Shown here: positions 55,621 to 64,000 of the stretch, piece after piece
How positions within the stretch are numbered: position 1 is the stretch's first letter
Layout: the number at the start of each line of letters is the position of its first letter
From: Omphiscola glabra
Taxonomy: Eukaryota > Mollusca > Gastropoda > Lymnaeidae
DNA: 64,000 nucleotides
Reading direction: 5' to 3'
Assembly (NCBI GenBank): GCA_964017045.1
Contig: OZ024801.1
Location: forward strand, 28,802,049 to 28,866,048
Position numbers and translations under genes: made by a program
The notes under the pieces: generated by a model
Seen by the model: only the letters and a program-made list of their open reading frames with translations
Databases searched by the model: none
What the model was told of the DNA's origin: nothing

Positions 55621-56908
55621 ATACACCGTTTCAATGATCAATCGTGTTTCCACCCCCTCCCCCCAACCCCCGTGCATAACGAAGTATGGGGGGAAATGAT
55701 TTTACCCATTTGGAATGGAACAAACCCTTGTGTCACTGCGTGTCATTCCGCGAGCACTTTAAACGCTCCAAATGGTTCCATTGCAATAAAAAGGTTAAAT
55801 AACACTTGTGCACATGCTCCTTTTCAACAAACGGACAAAAATGGCTTAGATATAACAAAAAATGAATCAAGGAACATTTGAACTTAAGAGATATTAAAAG
55901 TATTTCTCAATTGCAAAAACCAGCCATCGTATGTCGTTAAAAAATGACTGGCGTACGGAAAATATTGACTTCAATGGTGATTATTTGATTTTTATAGCAA
56001 CCGGGGATGTTCTCATCTCTAAGATTGGAAAGAATTCGCCCTGAATGAGTTGATTTTAAGTAGCTGTGATATTGAGGGAGACACGTATTCCCTTAAATTT
56101 TTTTAGTTTTCCAAATGTATTTTGCTTTAAATAATTCTTCTATGGTATTTTTGTTGATGTGATATTACTTGCCTTCTTTCAAGCGTTTTTAATCGGTAAT
56201 TGGCGAGAAACTATCAGCTTGTAATATTGAAGTACAACAGACTTCCAATCGTTGGACTATATAATATTTAAGTGATATGGACAACATCTTTAACTAGTAA
56301 CTTTGAATGCAAGGGGTACAAACCCGAAAAGCAACAAGTTGGGGGGGGGGGGGGGCTTCCAAAAGTTACGTGACGGCTCTACTGACGGAATTTATTTTCA
56401 GTTGCATTGTTGGGAATGAATAATGCAGTCAACTAACCTTGACATAATCCGAATCACAGTGAGACGATATTTGTAATTGTGTTGAGTTTAAACACTAAGT
56501 AGGCCTACGTCACGGAAAGGAACAAAAGAATAGACAGTGTATGCTGGGGTGTATAATGGATTGTAAATTTTAGGGTGAAAGTCACAAAATAAGTTTCAGT
56601 GTTTATGAAATTATATTGTAAGTATAATAAATATATGTTTATTTAATTAAAAACAGTAAATAGAAAATAGCAGTAGCTTTTTCGGATCGTGTTTTGATTC
56701 TCGCTTCGGAATAAATATTATTTTTATTATATATATATATACACATTACAATTCTCACATTTAATAATACGATTTATTATTACTCAGTTATACATGCGTT
56801 TGTGTGTTATTTGTATTATGTATACATATTACAATCACACGTTTAATTCTATGCCTTATTCAAAATTATTTACATAGCTATGCATGAAGCCAATAAACAC
56901 GAATATTA
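55621..56908. other. Spacer, no gene recognised
   Basis: AT-rich with a poly-G run at 56340-56355 followed by ccaaaagttacgtgacggc, similar to the dispersed motif at 33249. No exon is seen. Confidence 0.5.
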
Positions 56909-57064
56909 CAGGAATTCTCAACCTGTGGGTCGCCTAGGACCATCGGAAAATACATATACTCTACAGTTGTGTACAGCAACGATAATAATTTTGTGGTTAG
57001 GGGTCGCCACAACACGAGGAACTGTATTAAAGGGTCGCGGCATTAGGAAGGTTGAGAACCACTG
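56909..57064. mobile_element. hAT-derived MITE (156 bp)
   Basis: Left caggaattctcaacct, right aggttgagaaccactg, with internal ggggtcgccacaacac as in 12253-12401. The flanks do not match, so the TSD has decayed. Confidence 0.8.
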
Positions 57065-57539
57065 TCCTAAAGGAGTGCCATTTGATTTTCGTGTCTGATC
57101 TCACCGACACATCTCATGTAGAAAAGGAATAATGGAAAGCAAGTGACATTGCATTGTAGTACTAGTTTAATGATAAATCTATTCAGACATAGCATCAATG
57201 GCCTCATTGTCGTCAATGGTAAAAAGGGGGCAGGGGTCAATGTGGTCAATGCGGCTTTGGACAGAAAGATATTCAAAAAATCTTTTTTTTTTTGTTTTTG
57301 TTTTTTTTGTTGTTGTCAAATCTTTATTGTTACCAACGGACCGCAAAATAAACAAATTAATTTGTTTCCAAATCTTGTCCAGATTTATTTATGATATCTG
57401 ATGGCTGACTTTTTTTTCTGTGACTTTTCTGAAGATTCCACTGAAACTACGTAGATTAGGATTTCTTAAAATTTAACTTTAAACAATTTTTAAAAAAAAA
57501 TTATTTTGCTCCGTCGTGGATCCCTGTATTATAATTATT
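57065..57539. other. Spacer, no gene recognised
   Basis: Poly-T rich (57285-57310). Open frames here have no recognisable motif. Confidence 0.45.
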
Positions 57540-58998
57540 ATTATTAGTTGTCTGATATAGCGCGATACCCCAGCCTAGGGCTTAGGCTCACCGCGATGTC
57601 CATAAAATATTAGCAAAAGAGACGTAATCGTGACAATAAAATACAATACATTTATGTAATAAAGAACAGCTGTATAGAGACAAAACAAAAACAAATTCAT
57701 ATTCACCTCATCCACCCCAGAAAGTTTTACATGTTTAGCCATGGACGTCGGCCAGCAGCAGCGTTTATCGGTCAGATGTGGGGAATCAGTCGGTGTAGTA
57801 GAGTTTAAAGAGATGTGTTTTGGGTGCAGTTTGAAGGCCTGTGTGGTTGGGATATTGCGTATGTGTATTGGAAGAGAATTTCATTGTTTGGGGGCGCAGA
57901 AAGAGAAAGATCGTTCACCATATGTTTTAGTGCGTGTCTTAGCAACGGACAGAATACGCGTGTCTGCGGAGGAGCGAAGCTGTCGAAGGGGTGAATGGAC
58001 AGAAAGAAGTTCAGTTAGATAGGAAGGGCAGGAATCTGAGAAAAAGTTGTGACAGAGAAGAGACAGCTTGTAATCAATGCCTGCCTTTAAAGGGAGACAA
58101 AGAAGTGAGTGGAGTGGAGTGACATGATCACGGTTTTTTTTGCCTTTAGAACTAGCCTAGCAGCTGAATTTTGAGCCTTTTGTAGTTTTTCTATGAAGTG
58201 TTTTGGTGAACCTGACAGAAGAGAGTTGCAATAGTCAAGACGAGAGAGAACAAGAGCACAGACTAGTGTTTTTGTTGTGCAAACTGTGAGGTAGTGGCGG
58301 ATGGAACTGATCTGACGGATAGCGGTGTATGCAGAACGACAAATGTGAGAGATATGTTAATCAAGAGACATGTTGTTAGACAGAATATAACCAAGATTTC
58401 TAGCAGATGATGTAAACGGTATGACGGAGTTACCTACTTGAAATGAGTTGGGGAGACTTGAGGTAGAGGATGATTTATGATTGTGAATGAGGAGTACTTC
58501 CGTTTTGTCATCATTAAGCTTCAACTTGCTGAGTGTCATCCATGACTTGACATCACCAATGCACTCCCGCAAACTGTGGACAGTGGAATCCACAAGAGAA
58601 TGATGGGTATGCTTGTATAGCTGCGTGTCATCTGGCTCTCAACAGCATGCCTCCCAAGCGAGAGGAGCAGTGGCCTGGTATACAATGTGTATAGAACCGG
58701 GCCCAAAACTGACCCCTGTGGCACTCCGTACACCAAATCAGCACTGCCGGTGAGACAGTCATCGATAGAGACCGCCTGCGTTCTTTCGGAGAGGATCGAC
58801 CTAAACCAAGCCAAAACTGAACCAGAAATGCCAAAACAATATTCAAGGGTTTTGTAAAGGGTTCCATGGTCAACAGTGTCAAAGGCCGCACTGAGATCTA
58901 AGAGGATCAGGATGGAGACATTACCGCTGTCTATTGCTAGCAAGAGGTCATTGGTGACTCTCAAGAGAGCTGTCTCTGTGCTGTGGAAAGGTCTATAG
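57540..58998 (-). mobile_element. CR1/L2-type LINE, 3' part, minus strand
   Basis: The minus strand encodes reverse transcriptase from 59.0 kb down to the 3' end at about 57540, where an (ATT)n-like tail (57538-57546) ends the element. The upstream side is cut by the hAT at 58999 and resumes for a short distance after 61065, where the peptide NQSAY joins RPFHSTETALL across the TSD. Confidence 0.88.
58040..58998 (-). pseudogene. LINE reverse transcriptase fragment
   Basis: Motifs in order: RPFHSTETALLRVTNDLLLA, LDLSAAFDTVDH (first catalytic Asp box), YGVPQGSVLGPVLY, then after a frameshift near 58610 a WMTLSKLKLNDDKTEVLLI segment and further C-terminal pieces. The catalytic FADD/YADD box falls in the frameshifted zone. 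Insertion of the hAT, frameshift and 5' truncation make it non-functional. Confidence 0.88.
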
Positions 58999-61056
58999 CA
59001 AGGGTTGGGAACCTTTTTGTCTGAGAGAGCCATGGACAACCACATATTTTGAAAAGTAATTCTGTGAGAGCCATACATTATGTTTGAAACTAAAAATTCA
59101 AGTAAATGTGTGCAGGGTTGCTATTTTTATCTTTTAGGTCAGGGGAGTTTATCTCCTTTACCACTTCTGATGCTGAGCTGCAGTAGACTTTAGATCATTT
59201 GTACAATGAAATATTGATATGCAATTAATATGTATGTAGCCGAGTGGTGATGTGTGATGACAGTTTTACTAAAACAAACTAAGAAAATGCAGGTCTGAGG
59301 ACTATAGCTTTTATTTAGAAACTAACAAAGAGAAGTAAAGGAAAGGTCCCGAAAAGGAAATAAAAGGAAAGGGACAATACCTGCAAAGAAACAAATAATA
59401 CAGGTTAACAGTGTCCTGACTGTCATTCAATTTGAATACCACAGCTAACAAATAATCATATTAACTAACCCTGTAAATACAGAGTATGACAAAATATACT
59501 TAACTAAAAATAGAGTATGCTTACATAGTAAACAATTGGCAATTAAAATGATATTGTTTTGATAAACATGACAAAAGTAATCACGTGGCAGTGTTTAACT
59601 TGTAGCAGGTACATTGTGTTATACAAAGAACCAGTGTGAGGACTAGCTTAAGGGTCTAACGTGGTACTTGTCCTTGTAGGGAGTCTATGTAAGATGCACC
59701 CATAGCAGGACAGGTACTATAATGGTGTAATATATAACCACCATGGGCTAGATACATGCATCACTCAATTGCCGTGTCTTTTTAAAACAAAAGCAAATTG
59801 CGAAATGTCTAAGCATATTAATACAGCTGGTAATAGTCTCCTAACACATGCACTATTTCTATTTGAGAATATAGCACAGGGCAGGGGAGGTAGTCTACTT
59901 CACCTGTTGTACGTATATTCGATGGTCGTATACTGTTGTATCAATAGCTTTAAAGCATATTGCATTATGTGTGACCAGAGCGATATAACGGTTACGTGCT
60001 ATGCTCACATGCATTGGTATCTAATTCCATTTCAGAATTCATGGATTTTGGTTGCACGTCAAATTGACGGAGCTAACAAGTGATTGAAACACTGCCTAAT
60101 ATAAGTCATGCTAGCAACTGATTAAAACACTGCCTAATATAAGTCATGAACAGAAATATTCCATTACTAACACCGAACAAGTAATGCAGTCTACAAGCAC
60201 AGAAATAAAAAAGGGCGTATTTGCTTCTACTTACAGAGCGTCCAAATGGGCCGCTATGAACACTGACACACTGCAGGGATGCGGTTCCAACCTCGAATAA
60301 AAATCTCCCAAATGTGCCCGCCTTAAATAGTCGTGCGCGGACGTACCCGAAAACCTGACGTCACGCCCTGACTTCGAGTGTCCAAAACTTGTCTTCTGAC
60401 AGATTTTCTGTGGTAAAACGACAAACTCTGGAGACTACAACCCAAATTAAAGTGGATATCCCAGACCCAATCCCTAATTAATTAAATGTGTCCTTCTTAG
60501 TTTTGTCCCCTCTATCTTTATATTTCTATGAGTTATATACTTTTTGAGATATTTAAATAAAACAAGTTGGGAACCCCCCATAAATGAATGTGAAAACTCT
60601 CTTAATTACTAACAATTAAAATACCCTATGACGATGGAGACTTGGAAATATACTAAAGTATAGCGAATAAACTCCCCTTCCCAACTAGATATAATTTATA
60701 ATTTAATTCACTATGGTTCCCGAGATATAAATTATTTAACTTAGTACTAAAGCACACATAGTGGTTCCCACTATTTAAGTAAACTAATTCTACGCGATGG
60801 GGAAGAGCGCCGGTCAGCCTGCATGGGTTGAAATTGACCCGAGGTCAACATTGACCTCCCCTGTTGGGCAAGGTCAAATTTCACAACAGTGTTGGTGTTT
60901 GGCGCGATTTTAAAAAAATGGGGCCCACCCTACCACATGTAGATCAAAGGAGTCTAAAGAAACATTTTTTTTTATAATCGAACATTTGTCTGCGAGCCAG
61001 ATGCAGCGATCAATAGAGCCACATCTGGCTCGCGAGCCATAGGTTCCCGACACCTG
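58999..61056. mobile_element. hAT element (same family as 10557-10924) inserted in LINE
   Basis: Flanked by exact GTCTATAG at 58991-58998 and 61057-61064. Ends caagggttgggaacc and ggttcccgacacctg. It is the inverse orientation of the 10557 copy and is enlarged by an internal insertion at 59235-60937. Confidence 0.95.
59235..60937. mobile_element. LTR-like insertion nested in the hAT (possible solo LTR)
   Basis: Comparison with 10557-10924 shows a 1.7-kb insert between tgta (59231-59234) and tgta (60938-60941). It begins tgtagccgagtgg and ends ccctaccaca, so it has TGT...ACA ends and a 4-bp duplication, as an LTR would. It has no recognisable coding. A solo LTR is likely; a non-LTR origin is not excluded. 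Confidence 0.65.
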
Positions 61057-61064
61057 GTCTATAG

Positions 61065-61110
61065 GCTGACTGATTAGGACCAATCAGATGAAGTCTACGT
61101 AACACTTCTT
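61065..61110 (-). mobile_element. Remainder of the interrupted LINE
   Basis: The minus strand reads NQSAY directly before the split, completing the usual QSAYRPFHSTET motif. How far it extends beyond about 61110 is unclear. Confidence 0.7.
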
Positions 61111-62600
61111 TAAATGTAAATTATAAAGCAATCATAAAACTACAAATGAAATCCAGCAGTACTCCTTTCACCACAGTCTAAGAACACATGAACATAGATT
61201 ACATCATACACATGCTGTCTGATTGCATTTTCTATAACCTTATAACCAGTGATAGAAAAAGCAACACGGTAACACGTCTATAACTGATTATGTCAATTAA
61301 TTAGTGCGACCCCACCAAAGTTTGGCTTAGCTCGGAGCAGAGCTGGAGCTTACAAAGGTGATCCAGAGCGGGGTTCAACCTAAAAAAATTATATTATAAT
61401 TCTGCTTCACAACCCTGCTGCAAGCCTACGTTATCGCTGTTTGCAAGTCGCGCATCGAAGTTCGCCATGAACTCGGGTAATTACTATATTTAAAGACCGA
61501 GATCGACGATGCGTGTCAGCGTGTCTTAAGCCTCGATAGTCCCCCCCCCCCCCCTGTCAGCCGATTGGCTGGCCTTGAAGTGCATTTCCCTATTGGCACC
61601 AAGCTGAGCGTAAGAAAAATTTCCATTGAAAAAAAAAAAGTTGAGGCGTTTAGATTTGAAGGGTGTTTTCTCTGGTTCTGGTAGGGTACGTTGCTGCATC
61701 CATATACTGGCATATATAAGCGATTTCTAAGCGATCCAAATTCAATCACGCACGAACATCTAATAACATTGTGAGTAAATTTTATGTTGATCTCTTTATT
61801 TACGAACTGAAGCATTATAGGGATTAAAATTATAGGTAGTTACACTATCGAGCGGTTCCCTTCGGTGCTGATTGGAGCTATGTACCTAGGTAAGTCGTCA
61901 CGGTGTGTAAGCTAATGCTAATACTAATACCGATGCATAAAATGTCGGTCACAGTGGTGGCGGACCTGGGAGGAGGGGCGAGATACTCGTGCAGGGTCTG
62001 TGAAATATTCTTTGGCCCTTAAGAATACTCTCGTTGTCTAGGTCTTTCACAATAACTGTCTCTCACTCTTTGATAAGAAAGAACCACACGGTTTAAGGTA
62101 TACTAACATATTTTATTCCAGATGTGATAACAATTCATAGTAGTCCTCTGACATAGCATCAATCAATGTACAAGTAGATATTCACAGCTTGCACTCCAAA
62201 CACAGGTATATGACGACAATCGATTTGAGAGCGAACTATTATACATTAGCTCTCGACACAAGCTAACTCTCCCAGTTGTGATCATTCACTCTGCAGGTTC
62301 ATGAACATAATACTCCAGCCCCGCTCACGAACATAATAATCTCTCTCTACATAACAGTTAACCCCCTTTTATACCTAAACATCTCACAAGTCATTCACCC
62401 GTCCGTGACATGACAATCGTTCACCTCGCTCACATAGCTCATTTCACCCAAATCAACCCACACACACTCTGCCACTGATTCCATGACCTTGACAGGGTCC
62501 TTCAATTTGATCAGAGCGATGTTTCAAGGAGGCCTACCTGGGGAGTGAGCGACAAAAAAAAAAGTAGGGGGGGTGACTGCCCGGGGCGTCACTTTTTGTT
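61111..62600. other. Spacer, no gene recognised
   Basis: Contains a poly-C run at 61540-61554. The stretch 62040-62530 is less AT-rich and begins like an element edge, but I found no pairs of ends or coding motifs. Confidence 0.45.
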
Positions 62601-62900
62601 CATGTTTATCATCGCTGTTTGCAACACTGGTCTTATCCAGCGCGGTAACCCCAGTGTAGGGATTGGCTCACTCACCGCGCTTCACATAAAAAAAATGGGC
62701 AAAATAAATATGACAGGAAAACCTATTACATACATTTATTTAATTTTAAAAAAATTGCTTTATAAAAACTACTCACCCCGCCCACCCCAGAACTATTTAC
62801 ATGTCATGCCATGGGCGGCACTCAACAGCCTCGTTTATCGGTCGGTGGGGGTGTGGGTGGGAATCGGTCAGGATAGTAGAGTGTGGGTTGAATTTTTTTG
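62601..62900 (-). mobile_element. LINE 3' end fragment, same family as 57540-58998
   Basis: It aligns with 57560-57800: caccccagaa, tttacatgt, gccatggacg/gccatgggcg and cgtttatcggtc in order. Only the 3' end is present, a typical 5'-truncated copy. Confidence 0.75.
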
Positions 62901-63107
62901 CACCTGGTGTCATTTATTCAAGGTACGACACTGGGTCAACGGGTTTGAAGTGGCCTCACACCTTTTCAATAAATGTAACTGATCCGATTCGCTAACAGCC
63001 GTAGGTTGAGTTATCGGTATACAATTTTAGGAGCTACCGAAGAGGAAAAAAAAATACATTACATCACATCTTCCGTGCAATGAGAAGTCGCGTGGCATTG
63101 TGATGTA

Positions 63108-63354
63108 GCCGTGATTGTGAATACCGGTGCAGCCGTGATTGTGAATACCGGTGCAGCCGTGATTGTGAATACCGGTGCAGCCGTGATTGTGAATACCGGT
63201 GCAGCCGTGATTGTGAATACCGGTGCAGCCGTGATTGTGAATACCGGTGCAGCCGTGATTGTGAATACCGGTGCAGCCGTGATTGTGAATACCGGTGCAG
63301 CCGTGATTGTGAATACCGGTGCAGCCGTGATTTTTGAATACCGGTGCAGCCGGT
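63108..63354 (+). repeat. 24-bp minisatellite, about ten copies
   Basis: The unit gccgtgattgtgaataccgg plus tgca repeats every 24 bases with almost no variation; the last copy has gatttttga. Eight codons per unit keep frames open on both strands (VIVNTGAA on +, RLHRYSQS on -). Confidence 0.97.
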
Positions 63355-64000
63355 TTTTACAAGCACCTTAATTGGTTAAACAAGAGGATGTGTACTGTAC
63401 GTCTGTACACCCATTATTATAAAACAGGACAGCTGGAACGGATTGGTTGGCCTGCATGGTACACATTATAAATTCTTGGACCGTGTTTCAGTGAATTACA
63501 ATGAAGGTAATTAAATCCAAAAATAATTTAGTCTGGAACTTCAACACGTTTGGGCTGCCTGGTGTATATTTGATTTGCAATTTTTTTTTAATGCCTAAAC
63601 AGTAATTTAGTCTCATGTTATCGTCATCATCAACAATATAGCTTATCAACTGAGTGACTTTATTTGCTCTACTTTGTTTCTTATAGGCTGTTGATGACAA
63701 TATTGCAAAATTTTTATAATTTAAAAAAAAAAAAAAAAAAAAAGGCTCTCAACGCAAATGAGATCTGTGAACAGAATGGGTAAGGAAATGATAATACCGG
63801 TATATGCCTAGTGGGATAATTATTTTTTTATTATATTTTTTCACTAACAAGTAATATAAATTTTAGAGCTCCTTTGCATATATGTGATTGATATGGGTCA
63901 AGGGTTCTAAAATATTTTTTTTAAATACTGCCCATTTAAAATTCTGGAGGTGCATTTTATATAAATTATATTAGCTAATTGAATCAGTAGCATTGAAATG
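63355..64000. other. Spacer to window end
   Basis: A poly-A run at 63723-63743 could be an old retroposed tail. No exon or element ends recognised. Confidence 0.5.

Noticed and set aside
63108..63354. CRISPR-like array
   Set aside because: Repeats are directly adjacent with no unique spacers, in an animal genome; it is a minisatellite.
63064..63371. Repeat proteins of 86 and 100 codons on opposite strands
   Set aside because: Both come from the same 24-bp minisatellite; no start context, splice sites or flanking coding support them.
1..64000. tRNA, rRNA or other RNA genes
   Set aside because: I looked for A/B-box pairs and conserved rRNA phrases and saw none I could defend; a covariance-model scan would be decisive.

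Overview
This is an AT-rich animal genomic window with no prokaryotic features. It holds spliced exons with GT-AG borders, many cut-and-paste transposons, LINE fragments and an LTR retrotransposon. The mix (several hAT lineages, pogo/Tigger, an RTE-type LINE with a CFDP2-like endonuclease, CR1/L2-type LINEs, a Ty3-like element with protease joined directly to integrase) suggests an invertebrate, perhaps a mollusc. That placement is an inference.

The only host gene I can support runs on the + strand from 5861 to 24961. It is the 3' part of a CWC22-like pre-mRNA splicing factor gene: 14 coding exons, all frame-compatible, about 490 codons, ending in a stop. The 5' exon(s) must lie upstream. The protein keeps the MIF4G and MA3 domains but is strongly diverged. 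It lacks the acidic linker between the domains, nearly all of the Ser/Arg-rich tail, and a conserved Asn-Lys pair near the eIF4A3-binding surface. It is either a fast-evolving paralogue or an unusual sole copy.

The introns and flanks are packed with mobile DNA, much of it bounded by exact target-site duplications (TSDs). hAT elements with 7/8 or 8/8 bp TSDs lie at 1024-4403, 4742-5081, 9790-11869 (with another nested inside), 12253-12401, 16341-18180, 44740-49880, 52347-52529, 55367-55552 and 58999-61056. Two pogo-like elements with TA TSDs are at 13489-14566 and 23145-24274. Foldback elements are at 21297-22538 and 30963-31663.

From 27.4 to 30.4 kb is a nearly full-length but frame-broken RTE LINE on the minus strand. 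From 33.9 to 36.1 kb is an array of ~170-bp monomers in alternating dimers. Around 37.5-39.1 kb are a 23-bp minisatellite, a hairpin with YY1-like sites and a GC-rich block. From 41288 to 51687 is an LTR retrotransposon with a 5-bp TSD, split by a 5.1-kb hAT element. Part of that hAT's transposase gene has been amplified into about 39 tandem copies of a 56-bp unit. The last 12 kb hold LINE 3' ends, hAT elements, an LTR-like insertion nested in a hAT nested in a LINE, and minisatellites.

The strongest leads are the diverged CWC22-like gene, the transposase-derived minisatellite, a repeat that appears to have supplied a splice acceptor to exon 13, and the retroelement domain order.
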